64,000 bases of DNA, taken from Rhodocyclaceae bacterium (lineage in GTDB: Bacteria > Pseudomonadota > Gammaproteobacteria > Burkholderiales > Rhodocyclaceae). This document shows, one piece after another, positions 27,312 through 36,861 of the stretch. Below the pieces are notes generated by a model, which made no database searches, was not told where the DNA came from, and saw only the letters and a program-made list of their open reading frames with translations. How positions within the stretch are numbered: position 1 is the stretch's first letter; each line of letters begins with the position of its first letter. Location of the stretch: positions 178,268-242,267 of the forward strand of contig JAKLLG010000004.1 of assembly GCA_023150275.1 (NCBI GenBank), written 5' to 3'. A program made the translations under genes and the position numbers.

Positions 27312-28568
27312 TCAGTTCCCCTCGGCGGCGTTGTCGTCGGCGTTATGCACCGGCTGCGGCGCGCGCTCCGGGCGGCCGATCAGGTTGCTGCCGATGAAGC
27401 TGCCATCGACCGGCGGCGGCGCGATGATCACCGAGATTTTGTCGGAGAGCTTGTCGGCCAGCGCCTTCTGGATCAGCAGCGGGTTCTTCTGGATCAGCGC
27501 GCCGTCGCGGGCAAGCTGCTCGCTCGCCACCTTGCCGATGCGCTCCTGACGATAAACCTCGGCGTCGGCGAGCTTGCGGCGCGATTCGGCCTCGCCGGCG
27601 GCTTCGATCTGGCGGGCCTGTGCCGACGCTTCGGCGGACTTGATGCGCGACACCTTCTCGGCTTCGGCTTCCAACGCACGCTGCTCGATCTGCTTCTGCT
27701 TGAAGGGCAGCACGTGCTTCATCGCTTCGGCCTGCGCCTTGGCGGCGATGATCTGCTCCTCGCCGGCCGCTGCCGCGGCGGTCTCGCGGCGCGCCTTGTC
27801 GGCGAGCGCTTCGAGCTCGGTCTGCCGGACCTGCTTTTCCTTGAGTTCGAGCGTGTAGCGCATCTTCTCGGTTTCCAGCTCTTCCGCGAGCAGACGCTCC
27901 ATGCCGCTCTTGTAGTCGCGCGGCAACTCGACCTTGCCGACAAGAATGGCCTGCAGCTTGATGCCATCCCTTTCGAGCAGCGGGCGAATTTCACTCTCCA
28001 GCAGTTGCACGATCTCGGCGCGCTTCGACGAGAATATTTCGCGCACGGTGTAGCGCGACAGCGTGCGGTAAAGCACGCCCTGAACCGCCGGCTGCACCAC
28101 CTCGCCGCCGATGTTCTCGGGCAGCGCACGGGCGATGTTGGCGATGCGTGCCGGATCGAGCGCATAGCGCACCGTCACGTCGAGGCCGATCGACAGCCCT
28201 TCGACGGTCTGGAAGCCTTCGCCGCCACCTTGCGGGCGATAGACCTGGTCGCGCAGCGAGAAGCGGCGCAGAACGTGCATGCCGGGGATGACGAGCGCGG
28301 CACCTTCGCGCACCTCGATGGCATCGCCGGTGAATTGATTGACGCGCACGCCGATTTCGCCGCGCTCGACGCTCTGCATTGGCGGGTGCTTGTACAGTCC
28401 ATAGGCGCCGATGCCGGCGATCGAGAGGGCGATAATGCCAACGCGCGCGCCTCTCACGCCGCTCGCGGCCTGTCCGGCCAGGCGGCCGCCCTTGCGGCGG
28501 GTGCACACGGACAGCCGGCGGGCGGTATGGCGCAGATTGCTGATGATTTGATTGATGCGTTCCGACAT
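27312..28568 (-). CDS. SPFH/prohibitin-domain membrane protein
   Basis: The 418-residue protein has one membrane helix (about 42-59). An SPFH domain of about 65-260 follows, starting SVERGEIGVRVNQFTG and containing the DVTVRYALDP and REIFSSKRAEI segments. A long Ala/Glu-rich coiled coil occupies about 240-370, and a Pro-rich tail ends the chain. SPFH proteins assemble into large membrane microdomain rings, often scaffolding proteases such as FtsH. GGAGGAAG precedes the ATG at 28568 at ideal spacing. It is the first gene of the operon with the SH3-like protein and A2M and is divergent from a two-component pair. Confidence 0.88.
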   Translation of the reverse strand: MSERINQIISNLRHTARRLSVCTRRKGGRLAGQAASGVRGARVGIIALSIAGIGAYGLYKHPPMQSVERGEIGVRVNQFTGDAIEVREGAALVIPGMHVLRRFSLRDQVYRPQGGGEGFQTVEGLSIGLDVTVRYALDPARIANIARALPENIGGEVVQPAVQGVLYRTLSRYTVREIFSSKRAEIVQLLESEIRPLLERDGIKLQAILVGKVELPRDYKSGMERLLAEELETEKMRYTLELKEKQVRQTELEALADKARRETAAAAAGEEQIIAAKAQAEAMKHVLPFKQKQIEQRALEAEAEKVSRIKSAEASAQARQIEAAGEAESRRKLADAEVYRQERIGKVASEQLARDGALIQKNPLLIQKALADKLSDKISVIIAPPPVDGSFIGSNLIGRPERAPQPVHNADDNAAEGN

Positions 28569-28755
28569 GACACTTCCTCCTTCAACGCGATCTTCCGGAA
28601 CGGGGCGCGCTTCAAGTGCGGCCCCGATGCGGCGCCCGGGAAGATCTATCGGTACGCCGCCTGCCATGGAAGCCATCGTCGCGCTACCGGGGGAGAGCAA
28701 GCCATGCCGCCGCGGGGCGACTTCGGTAAGGCACCGTGTCCGAGCGCTCCGGGGT

Positions 28756-28771
28756 GTGAACAAAGCTTCAC
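28756..28771. promoter_or_regulatory. GTGAA-N6-TTCAC palindrome between SPFH operon and response regulator
   Basis: GTGAACAAAGCTTCAC lies 73 bp before the response-regulator start and 188 bp before the SPFH start in the divergent 275-bp gap, which holds no gene. The identical half-sites with identical 6-bp spacing recur at 36994-37009 before another SH3-like secreted gene. It is a candidate binding site for the adjacent regulator; this is inferred. Confidence 0.5.
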
Positions 28772-28843
28772 GGCGGAGCCATGGGCGCATGGATGGAAAT
28801 CGGGGATACTGCGGCCAGAAATGTTTGGAGAAATGGATTCGCC

Positions 28844-29560
28844 ATGCCGAAAGTCGCCGTCATCGAAGACGACCTGCCCACCAGCAACCAGATCAGGTCG
28901 TGGATACTTGCCGCGAAGCCGGAGATCGTCGTCGAGCAATGGTTCAACCGCGACGACGCCGAAGCGGCGATCGCGCGCGAGGACTACGCCGCGGTCGTGC
29001 TCGACATCGAACTCGGCCGCGAGCGCCACGCCGGCGTGGCGATCATCAACGCCATCAACAAAGGCGCGCGCGGCACGCCGGTGCTGGTCGTCTCGGCGAT
29101 GCCGGCGACCATCTACCGCAGCATCATGAAGGCGCTCGACGCCTGGGATTACCTGCAGAAGACCACCTTCGAGGAAGCCGATTTCATCGACACCTTTCTC
29201 GAAATCCTGCGCGCCGCGCGCGAACGCGAGACGGTGAAGCCCGCCGCGCCTGCCGCTGACGAACTGTCGCTCGATCCCTTGCGGCAAAGCACGCCGCTGT
29301 GGCGCGGCAAGCGCGTGAACCTGCCGCTCACCGCGCAGCGCATCCTCGCCACGCTCTACCAGCGGCGCGGCGAGGTGGTGTCCTACGACGATCTCTTCCA
29401 GGTAGTGAAGAGCGGGCGCAACCGCGACAACATCAGGAAGCACATCAGCACCATCCGCGAAGCCTTCCGCGAACTCGACGAGGATTTCGACCGCATCGAG
29501 AACATTCCGATGCGTGGTTTCCGCTGGGCAGAGCAGGCGGCGACAGGTCGCGAACGATGA
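28844..29560 (+). CDS. Two-component response regulator, divergent OmpR-like
   Basis: The 238-residue protein has a receiver domain (about 1-125). The acidic pair is in VIEDD, the phosphoacceptor Asp in VVLDIELG (about 51), the switch Ser in VVSAMP and the Lys in YLQKT. The C-terminal part (about 150-235) reads like a winged-helix trans-activation domain, with SYDDLFQVV and NIRKHISTIREAF, but diverges from classic OmpR. ATG 28844 begins exactly at the receiver strand MPKVAVIEDD, and upstream starts lack support. Its stop overlaps the kinase start (ATGA). It probably controls the divergent SPFH-SH3-A2M operon. Confidence 0.88.
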   Translation: MPKVAVIEDDLPTSNQIRSWILAAKPEIVVEQWFNRDDAEAAIAREDYAAVVLDIELGRERHAGVAIINAINKGARGTPVLVVSAMPATIYRSIMKALDAWDYLQKTTFEEADFIDTFLEILRAARERETVKPAAPAADELSLDPLRQSTPLWRGKRVNLPLTAQRILATLYQRRGEVVSYDDLFQVVKSGRNRDNIRKHISTIREAFRELDEDFDRIENIPMRGFRWAEQAATGRER

Positions 29561-31644
29561 AGCGCGCACTGGCCTGGCTGGCCTCGTTCCGGCTGCGCGT
29601 CCTCTTCCGCACCGCGTTTCTCGCGCTCGGCCTGTCGGTGCTGGCGATGGCCATCGCCGTGCTGCAGGACGAGAAGCAGCGCAGCGTGGACAACTACCGC
29701 GCGAGCTTCGCGAAGACCAAGGAGCAGATCGTCGCGCGCCTGCACCACCCGGCCGGCCAGCTGGCGTTGCTCAATCCGCGCTGGGACGGCGCGGCGGCAG
29801 CGCAGGGGCGGCCGGTGCTGCTGCCCTACGCGGCGATCGATTTCGACGACCAGACCAAGGTCAGGAGCGCGATCGAGATGGCCGGTTGCCTCGTGCAGTA
29901 TCGTCACGCTGGCAGCCTCTGCGTCGCCATCGGCAACAACCCGTGGGCGGGCGGCTACATCTATGCCGCCGGCACCTTTGCCAGCGGCCCCCTGGTCGCG
30001 CACGCGATCGGCGACGAGTACCTGCACGGCGCGCATCGCCTGCGCGTGACGGCGACGGTGCGCGGCCAAACCTACCGCTGGCTGGCGCCCTTCGAACTGC
30101 CACCGGCAGGCGCGAACGGCGCGTCGACGAAGGCCGAGGGTGTGCGCGGCCGCTTCACCGGTTATGTGGAACTGGGTGGCGATGATTACACCGGCGCCAA
30201 GCCGGTAAAGGAATTCCGCGGCTGGGTCTGGCAGAGCGGCAAATGCCTGGACGCAAGCGCTACCGATGAGGACGGCTGCGAGAAGCGTTCGTTTTTCTCG
30301 TTGCGGCTGCCGGTCGAGGTACTGCGCGATGCGCTTTTCGCGCGCGAGAAGCCGGTGTGGCCACCGCCCGATCTCGACACCTTCGCCGTACGCGTCGAAG
30401 TGCTGCCGCCCGGCCCGGCGGACGAAACGAGAGCGCTCTTCGACAATCACGAGGCCGGTGCCGCACCGCCATTCACGCTGGCTGATCTGTCGGGGCTGCT
30501 GCTACCGGGGGAAACGCTGACTCTGCAGAGACGCGGCGCACGCCCGGGCGACGAGATCCTGATCGCTGGTCGCGACGAGGCGATCGAGCAAACCTCGCCG
30601 CTGCTCGCCCGCCTGATCCGGCAGTTGCCAGTCGAAACGCTGGATGCGCCCATCGTCGAGCTGACCGACGAGGTCACCACACCAATCGGCAGCTATACGC
30701 TGCTGCTCAGGGGCGATGCGCGCAGCGTTAACAAGAGCCTTTCCGCCGTGGCTACACGCGTTTCGTGGTTCGTCGGGGCCATGCTCGGCGCGATTGCACT
30801 GGCTTGGCTGGTGATCGAGATCGGCATCGTCCGCCGCATCGCGAAACTGACAAAGCGCACGCGCGGCCTCGCCGAATCGGTACAGGCCGACGGCGGACTG
30901 GAACGCTACGAGTTGGCCGACCTGCGCGGCAGCGACGAACTGGGATTGCTGGCCGGCAGCCTCAACGAGCTGCTGCGCCGGGTGAAGGAAGACGCCGAAC
31001 GCGAGCGCATCCGCGCCGAGCAGGAAAAGGACATGTGGCACGCCGTCGGCCACGAAATCATGTCACCGCTGCAGTCGCTGCTCGCGCTGCACGGCAGCGC
31101 CGACGACCCGAGCCACCGCTACATCAGCCGCATGCAGCAGGCGGTACGCGTGCTCTACGGCAGCGCCAGCCCGAGCGAGGCTTTCCAGGCCTCCAGCCTG
31201 CAGGTGCAACCGCTGAACATCGCCGACTTCCTCCGAAATGTGGCTGAGAACGCCGGCATCGCCAACGTACGCTGCAGCGGCATCGATGCGCCGGTGTGGG
31301 TGCGCGCCGACGAGTACCCGCTGGAGGATGTCTTCGCGCACATCCTGAAGAACGCCGACCGCTATCGCACGCCGGGAACACCGATCACGCTCCTGCTCTC
31401 GACCAGCGAGACGGCGGCGACCGTCGGCATCCACAACCTCGGCCCACAGATATCTACCGACCTGATCGACAAGATTTTCGAGTACGGTGTCTCCGATCAG
31501 CCGGAAAGTGGCGCCGCTGGCAATCGCGGCCAGGGCCTGTTCGTCGCCAAGACCTACATGGCGAAGATGGGCGGCACGATTGCCGTCAGGAATGACACGG
31601 ATGGCGTGGTGTTCTTGCTCGGACTGCAGCGAGTTGCCGTCTAG
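29557..31644 (+). CDS. Sensor histidine kinase partner of the response regulator
   Basis: The 695-residue kinase has membrane helices at about 17-36 and 400-424 that frame a large periplasmic region of roughly 360 residues with no recognised sensor fold. A HAMP-like linker follows. The H box reads GHEIMSPLQS (His about 499) instead of the usual SHELRTP. The N box is HILKNADRY, and the final ATP-lid motif NRGQGLFVAKTYMAKMGG is intact. The start overlaps the regulator stop by the ATGA arrangement. The unusually big periplasmic domain suggests direct sensing of an envelope signal. Confidence 0.88.
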   Translation: MKRALAWLASFRLRVLFRTAFLALGLSVLAMAIAVLQDEKQRSVDNYRASFAKTKEQIVARLHHPAGQLALLNPRWDGAAAAQGRPVLLPYAAIDFDDQTKVRSAIEMAGCLVQYRHAGSLCVAIGNNPWAGGYIYAAGTFASGPLVAHAIGDEYLHGAHRLRVTATVRGQTYRWLAPFELPPAGANGASTKAEGVRGRFTGYVELGGDDYTGAKPVKEFRGWVWQSGKCLDASATDEDGCEKRSFFSLRLPVEVLRDALFAREKPVWPPPDLDTFAVRVEVLPPGPADETRALFDNHEAGAAPPFTLADLSGLLLPGETLTLQRRGARPGDEILIAGRDEAIEQTSPLLARLIRQLPVETLDAPIVELTDEVTTPIGSYTLLLRGDARSVNKSLSAVATRVSWFVGAMLGAIALAWLVIEIGIVRRIAKLTKRTRGLAESVQADGGLERYELADLRGSDELGLLAGSLNELLRRVKEDAERERIRAEQEKDMWHAVGHEIMSPLQSLLALHGSADDPSHRYISRMQQAVRVLYGSASPSEAFQASSLQVQPLNIADFLRNVAENAGIANVRCSGIDAPVWVRADEYPLEDVFAHILKNADRYRTPGTPITLLLSTSETAATVGIHNLGPQISTDLIDKIFEYGVSDQPESGAAGNRGQGLFVAKTYMAKMGGTIAVRNDTDGVVFLLGLQRVAV

Positions 31645-31687
31645 AATCCGCTGGCACGGGAGAATCGATGAGACCAGCGAGTTTGCC

Positions 31688-32860
31688 TTACTGTTTTTCC
31701 TGAATCCGCCGCACCGAGTCCACTCCGGACTTGGTCAATATCGGCATGAGCTGCGAGAACGGAACTTCTGCCCGAAGGATGCAACTGCGGCTTTTTTCCA
31801 TCCGGTAGACACTGAACAAAATACCGGCGTCACTCACGGTTGCCTGGAAATCGACACCCCCTTTTTCAACGTCGGCACCGCATTCATCCGACCGGTCTCG
31901 CTTCAGATGCCTTGCAATCAGGGGAAGCAACTTTGCGGATGGTCTGCCATAGCCGCAGTTGTCCGTCAGAACACTTCCGCATGGTTTGAAATTGTTTTGC
32001 CCGAGCCATGACCAAACGCTGATTTCGTTGCCGCTTTTCAGATCGAAGGTGCGGTAGATGTACTCCTCCACCTCGGTCGGACGCCGCCGGCTTTCGATAT
32101 GGGGGTTGTAGTCTCTCAGAACCTGGTATCTCACCACGAAATAGTTTGCTGTCCAGTAGAACGGGCTTCCATGGATCGATGGACCGGCTTTCCGTGTCAG
32201 AACCCCGTTGAACTTGAAGGTTTCTTCGAAGAACATTTGCATATCGTTCTCCTTCGGAAGATCGTTTTCCAACGCTTCGTTAATGCGATGGACCGCCGCG
32301 TCGCCACTCTCGATGCGAACGGTTTCGACGCTTACGTGGCCTCTCTTACGCCAATGAAGATCGAATTGTCTTGCCCGATCATTTTCGAAGTAGTTGGGAC
32401 TCTGCACGCCATAGCTTCTTTGCCCCGCCTTCTCTTCAATGAGAGAAAAATACTCGCTGGATGCACACGGGCTGTCATTTAGCAGATGCCATGACAGATC
32501 ATCGATATTCCCGATCTTGTACAGTTTGATTGGCTTGCTCTCTCGGCCATGCCAACTCCAGGTGCCGGACATCGTGTCTCCCGCACTGCCGTTGAGAGTC
32601 CATGAACCAGATGATTTTCCGTCCTCCCGTGATTTTTCCAACCATTTTCCATCGGCGTTTTTCTGCAGGATGATGGGCGCGTCGTATTTCTCGTAGTAGT
32701 AGCTGCCACGGGCGGAATGGTCGAAGCACGCGACGACGCTCGCATTCCCGATCCGTCCCTTCCAGACCCCTTGATTGCCAAGTGTGGGCGTGGCAATCAG
32801 CAGCGCTCCCAGCACCATAACGGAACGCAGCAATTTTTGAATGTTTCGACTTCCCGACAT
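31688..32860 (-). CDS. Secreted protein of unknown function
   Basis: This 390-residue protein has a signal peptide (hydrophobic 10-26, cleaved near TLGNQ). The N-terminal 80 residues are rich in Gly, Trp and Ser strands (GVWKGRIGNASVVACF ... SGTWSWHG). The C-terminal half contains a YRTFDLKSGNEISVWS segment that resembles the last part of DUF3298/RsiV-like domains, also seen in the next gene. Base composition is more AT-rich than in the neighbouring kinase gene. It converges on the kinase with a 43-bp gap and lies 32 bp after the LprI-RCC1 gene, probably in one transcript with it. Confidence 0.75.
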   Translation of the reverse strand: MSGSRNIQKLLRSVMVLGALLIATPTLGNQGVWKGRIGNASVVACFDHSARGSYYYEKYDAPIILQKNADGKWLEKSREDGKSSGSWTLNGSAGDTMSGTWSWHGRESKPIKLYKIGNIDDLSWHLLNDSPCASSEYFSLIEEKAGQRSYGVQSPNYFENDRARQFDLHWRKRGHVSVETVRIESGDAAVHRINEALENDLPKENDMQMFFEETFKFNGVLTRKAGPSIHGSPFYWTANYFVVRYQVLRDYNPHIESRRRPTEVEEYIYRTFDLKSGNEISVWSWLGQNNFKPCGSVLTDNCGYGRPSAKLLPLIARHLKRDRSDECGADVEKGGVDFQATVSDAGILFSVYRMEKSRSCILRAEVPFSQLMPILTKSGVDSVRRIQEKQ

Positions 32861-32892
32861 CTTTCACTCCGGTAACAATAGACAGGCACGGC

Positions 32893-35217
32893 TCAGCGAT
32901 TGAACCACTCCTTCGGGAGTTCGATCCGCTCCAAGCGTTGTGCCGGGGGTGGAGCGGGTTCGGCAACGCTCATCGCGAACCGCCAGTACCAACGCCACAA
33001 CGTACCGTCCTGGCGCAATAGAAAAACCTCGGCGCCGACCTCTCCCCAGTAGTCACCCTCCTGAAACAGCCGGATACCGTTGGTCGCGAGTATTTCCGGC
33101 TTGCGTGCAAGCAAGCCGCTGCGTACGTTGATGCCACGGTCGGCGTCGCCGTGATAGTCGAGCAAGGTTCCATCCGAGCGCAACGCCAGCAGGTGCACTC
33201 CGTGCGAGCGGTCGTACGCAAAGGCCATATCCACAAAGCCGCAGCCAACATGATCCATGCGCACGGAACTGCCGTGCTCCTGGCTTACCCACAGACTGCC
33301 ATCGGATTTTCTGGCCGCCACGAGTGTCTGGCTCTCGGATGTCTTGACGTCCACCCAGTCCTCGCCCACCAGACGCGGCCACGGACTTTGTTCCAGGCCG
33401 GGCAGGGCAACGGGAGTGGACATTGCGGTCAGGGTTCTGCCCCATGCCCAGATGGACCCATCGGCACGCCAGGCGAGCTCCATCTTCCGCGAGGCGGGAA
33501 GGCGCTCGAAGCCCGCGCCGTGCCAACGCGACTTTCCCGGAGTCGGCTTTGATTCAGCGGGATGAGTCCACTCCCACTCGTTCCAGGCCCACAACCCGCC
33601 GTCACTACGGAGAAAAAGCACGGGAATGCTGCCGCGCATCTGTCGCACGCCGCTTGCGACGACCTCCATGCGCGGACGATTACTATCCCAAGCCCACAAG
33701 CGCCCGTCGTTCGCCAATGCACGGCCGCCGTAGTTGTCCACGTCGGCTTGAACAAAGTTCTCGCCAATGCGTTCAGGCCGTTCGCGGCTTCCGCCACCGT
33801 CACCCAACCTTCCGGCATATCCGCTTCCCCACGTCAGCAGACTGCCGTCACGCCGCACGACGGCGCTGAAACCTTGCCCGGCGCCAGCGTACAAATAGTC
33901 TTCGCCGATCACGAAAGGCGCTATCCATTTCCCGCTACCTGTATCGCCTTTTCCCAGCGCTCCGTCGTAATTCTTCCCCCACCCCCAGACTCGACCGGAG
34001 GGCTCACGCAAAAATACGTGATCCGAACCCGCTGATATCTCTGCGACACGGGCGCCCCAACCATTCGGATCGGGAGGCGCCTCTACCGCAGGACACGAAT
34101 CGGGCGGCACACCCGGCGTCCGCACATCACCTTCGCCAAGCAACAGGCTCCTGCCGTAGGGGCTGAGGTACGGAGTGAGAGAGTCGAGAGAGAAGGCCTT
34201 GCTGTCAATGGCCGAGGGCATGGCGTCGCCGTCGCCCGCACAAGCCGGCCCACGAATATGCCAACGCTTGTCCTTGCGCCAGACCATCTGACGCCCGCCC
34301 CTTGAGCGCCATCCACGCCACTCATTAAGACAATGCTTGAAGCTTTCGAGACCATCCGGCGTCCACTGCGATTCCTCGCGCCGACGGAGTTTGACAGCCT
34401 CCTGCAGGATACTGCGCTCCCCGAGTCGGTCGAGCGCGATTCGACCGTCAGGACTGAACATGTCATCCGCTTCCACCCGGTCTCCGGTGCGGAGATCGAA
34501 CAGGAGCTGTTCGCTGTTCTGCCAACAGCGGGTTTCGCAACCGCTGGAATTCGCCTCAAGGACAAGCAAGCCAGGGTTGCGCCAAAGGACGGTAACCGTG
34601 AGCGTTTCATTCGCCGGTTGCTCTTCGGGAGGGGCGGCAGGAAGTTTCGACAACGCCATGCGGACATCCTTGTCACGCGGACCGACGGGAGCCTCCATGT
34701 GCAACAGATCCCGGAAGAGCGCCTCGTTGATCCTGATGCCGACGAGCGGAGGCGTGGTCTGAACGAAAGGCAAGCTGCTCGCTTCATCCTGCCCGGTCGT
34801 GACAGGCAAGCGAACCGTCGAAATGCGAACATCCCGGACGCTGTGGTCGGGACTGCCCACGCATGACGAAAGCGCACGCGCCAACTCGTCGGCACGTTGG
34901 GTAAAGGTACTGCCGAGATAATCCTGCGCAGCCACATCCGCGAAGCGTTCATATCCCTTTCGCAGTTCCGCGAACCAGGACGCATGGGATGGGAAGTTCC
35001 GGGGGGATTGCGTTGCCGCACCCTCGCAATGTTTTTGCCAGAGTCGGTAATCGCGCGCCAATGCGTCCTGGAGGACACGCAAGGCCGGACGCTCGCAGAT
35101 CGCGCGATCGATTGCGGACGCTGCAGTGGCGCAATTGTCTCGTGCGCCGCCGGGAGATCCAAATGCCGAATTGGCCATTGCGCCGGCCAGCGCGGCAATG
35201 CAAAGGAGTGCCTTCAT
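32893..35217 (-). CDS. Secreted LprI-like / RCC1-repeat fusion protein
   Basis: The 774-residue protein begins with a signal peptide (residues 1-21). A Cys-containing LprI/DUF1311-like domain follows at about 25-110 (DNCATAASAIDRAIC ... LWQKHCEG), a family that includes lysozyme-inhibitor-like proteins. The middle has a DUF3298-like LLFDLRTGDRVEADDMF stretch. From about residue 420 to the end run RCC1-type beta-propeller repeats, visible as DHVFLREPSGRVWGWGKNYDGALGKG and LLTWGSGYAGRLGDGG. The combination of an LprI-like head with a secreted RCC1 propeller is unusual. ATG 35217 follows AAAGGAG at a distance and gives the signal peptide. It is probably co-transcribed with the following secreted gene. 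Confidence 0.82.
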   Translation of the reverse strand: MKALLCIAALAGAMANSAFGSPGGARDNCATAASAIDRAICERPALRVLQDALARDYRLWQKHCEGAATQSPRNFPSHASWFAELRKGYERFADVAAQDYLGSTFTQRADELARALSSCVGSPDHSVRDVRISTVRLPVTTGQDEASSLPFVQTTPPLVGIRINEALFRDLLHMEAPVGPRDKDVRMALSKLPAAPPEEQPANETLTVTVLWRNPGLLVLEANSSGCETRCWQNSEQLLFDLRTGDRVEADDMFSPDGRIALDRLGERSILQEAVKLRRREESQWTPDGLESFKHCLNEWRGWRSRGGRQMVWRKDKRWHIRGPACAGDGDAMPSAIDSKAFSLDSLTPYLSPYGRSLLLGEGDVRTPGVPPDSCPAVEAPPDPNGWGARVAEISAGSDHVFLREPSGRVWGWGKNYDGALGKGDTGSGKWIAPFVIGEDYLYAGAGQGFSAVVRRDGSLLTWGSGYAGRLGDGGGSRERPERIGENFVQADVDNYGGRALANDGRLWAWDSNRPRMEVVASGVRQMRGSIPVLFLRSDGGLWAWNEWEWTHPAESKPTPGKSRWHGAGFERLPASRKMELAWRADGSIWAWGRTLTAMSTPVALPGLEQSPWPRLVGEDWVDVKTSESQTLVAARKSDGSLWVSQEHGSSVRMDHVGCGFVDMAFAYDRSHGVHLLALRSDGTLLDYHGDADRGINVRSGLLARKPEILATNGIRLFQEGDYWGEVGAEVFLLRQDGTLWRWYWRFAMSVAEPAPPPAQRLERIELPKEWFNR

Positions 35218-35352
35218 GGTGAATCCTCGTAATAGCGAAAACCCGGTAATGAAATGGTCGATTTTGCGAGGAGCATACGTCACCGGTCCGGCGAGGTTAA
35301 CCGACTCCCGACAGTTGCAGCGAATGCGCGCGTTCACAGCGCGGTGCCGCAA

Positions 35353-36861
35353 TCAGCAGCCGCAACCATAACTGAAGGCATCCTGCCCGAGCAGCACCCA
35401 ACGGCCGGCGATGTTGGCGAAGAAGAGGCGCTGGTGGGCGTCGTCGGTCTGCGGCGGGCCGTCGAGATGGCCGGCGGCCTGGCCGCTGCCTTCCCAGACG
35501 GCGAGGTCGGAGTTGCCGTCGCGGTCGAGATCGAAGAAGAAGGTGGTGGCGGCGACGAAGCCGGTGGCGTTGCGGTCCAGCGTCTGCTCGATCCGCGCGA
35601 CGCCGGCCTGTTGCGTCGGCAGCGCGCTGCGCAACTGGAAGCGGACGAGGCTGTGCTGCGGACGGGTGGCGTGCGACGCGCGATAGGCGTCTTCGCCGAG
35701 GCCGTAGCCGGTCCAGATGCGCGGGTCGGAATCGCCGTAGGCGAAGCCGTCTGCGTGGCCTTCGCACATCGGGCCGTCGGCGCTGCTCCATTCGATCGCG
35801 GTGTCGGCAAGGCGCGTCGGCGCGGCGACGATGCGGCCGTCGCGGAACAGCGTGTGGCGGATCACCGGTCGGGTCAGCGCCTTGGTGACGCTGCCGATGT
35901 CCCAGACGCCTTCCTCGCCGCGCAGCGGGTCGCGGCCGCGGACGGCGACGGTATGGATGATGCGGAAGCGGCCGCTCGCCTGCTCGGCCGATTCGCCGGG
36001 CGCCGAGAGGTCTTCCATGGTGCGGAAGAGCGACGGCCGGACGCCCGGCAGTTCGATGCTGCCGGCGAGCGCGAGCGCCTGCGCGACGTCGAGATCGAAA
36101 AGGCCGAGCGCATCGCGCAGCGCGCGGTGGCGGTCGGCGGCGACCTGCACTTCCTGCGCCGGATCGGTGCCGTACTTGCGCAGACGGCCGCTTGCGATCT
36201 GCCGGCGCTCTTCCTTCCACGCCGCGGCCTCGCGGCGCAGCGGCTCCCAGGCGGGATAAGGGGCCGGCACCGGACCATAGACGCCCTTCGCGAGATGCGC
36301 CTTCATGCGTTCGAACTCGGCGTCGCGCGGACGCGGGCTTGCCGGGTCGAGACGCTGCGCGTCCTCCAGACGGCTTGTTTCGAGGTATTCGCCGTAGGCC
36401 TTCAGGGCCTCGTAGCCGGGCGCCAGCCAGAAGGCGCGCTGCGGGTCGTAGTCGGGATTCGGCGTTCCGTCGGCGGCGACGGGGCTGGCGATGCGCTTGC
36501 GCGAAACCGGTTCGCCGGCGAGATAGCGGCAGGCGACGTAGCCACTGCCGTCGGCGACGCCGGGCACGGCTACCGCGCAGTATTCGCCGCCTTCAGCAAG
36601 CGCCAGAAGTTCGACTTCGGTGTTGAGCGCGAGACGCCGGATCACGGCGGCATCGGCCGCCGGCGCGCTGCGCAGCGCGAGCGGCGAGCCGGCAACCCAG
36701 CGACGCTCGGGCGCCATTTCGTCGCCGGCGAAGCTCACCGAGAGTCCGGTGGCGAGCGCGGCGGTCAGCAGCATGCCGGCAACGACGGGGGCGGCATCCC
36801 GGGCGCGCCGGCCAAAGGCGCGGCGGCAGGCAAGGACATGCTTCTTCAGGCGGTGGTTCAT
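35353..36861 (-). CDS. Secreted SH3-like protein with a C-terminal FG-GAP-like segment
   Basis: The 502-residue protein starts with a basic stretch and a hydrophobic helix (about 25-45), so it is exported or anchored. Residues 55-110 form a bacterial SH3-like module (PLALRSAPAADAAVIRRLALNTEVELLA ... GYVACRYL). The end has DLDRDGNSDLAVWEG, an FG-GAP/dockerin-like calcium-binding pattern, and a Cys-rich tail. The architecture is reminiscent of the SH3-like protein in the A2M operon, and both genes are preceded by the GTGAA-N6-TTCAC palindrome. GAGGAGAG precedes the ATG at 36861. Confidence 0.8.
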   Translation of the reverse strand: MNHRLKKHVLACRRAFGRRARDAAPVVAGMLLTAALATGLSVSFAGDEMAPERRWVAGSPLALRSAPAADAAVIRRLALNTEVELLALAEGGEYCAVAVPGVADGSGYVACRYLAGEPVSRKRIASPVAADGTPNPDYDPQRAFWLAPGYEALKAYGEYLETSRLEDAQRLDPASPRPRDAEFERMKAHLAKGVYGPVPAPYPAWEPLRREAAAWKEERRQIASGRLRKYGTDPAQEVQVAADRHRALRDALGLFDLDVAQALALAGSIELPGVRPSLFRTMEDLSAPGESAEQASGRFRIIHTVAVRGRDPLRGEEGVWDIGSVTKALTRPVIRHTLFRDGRIVAAPTRLADTAIEWSSADGPMCEGHADGFAYGDSDPRIWTGYGLGEDAYRASHATRPQHSLVRFQLRSALPTQQAGVARIEQTLDRNATGFVAATTFFFDLDRDGNSDLAVWEGSGQAAGHLDGPPQTDDAHQRLFFANIAGRWVLLGQDAFSYGCGC

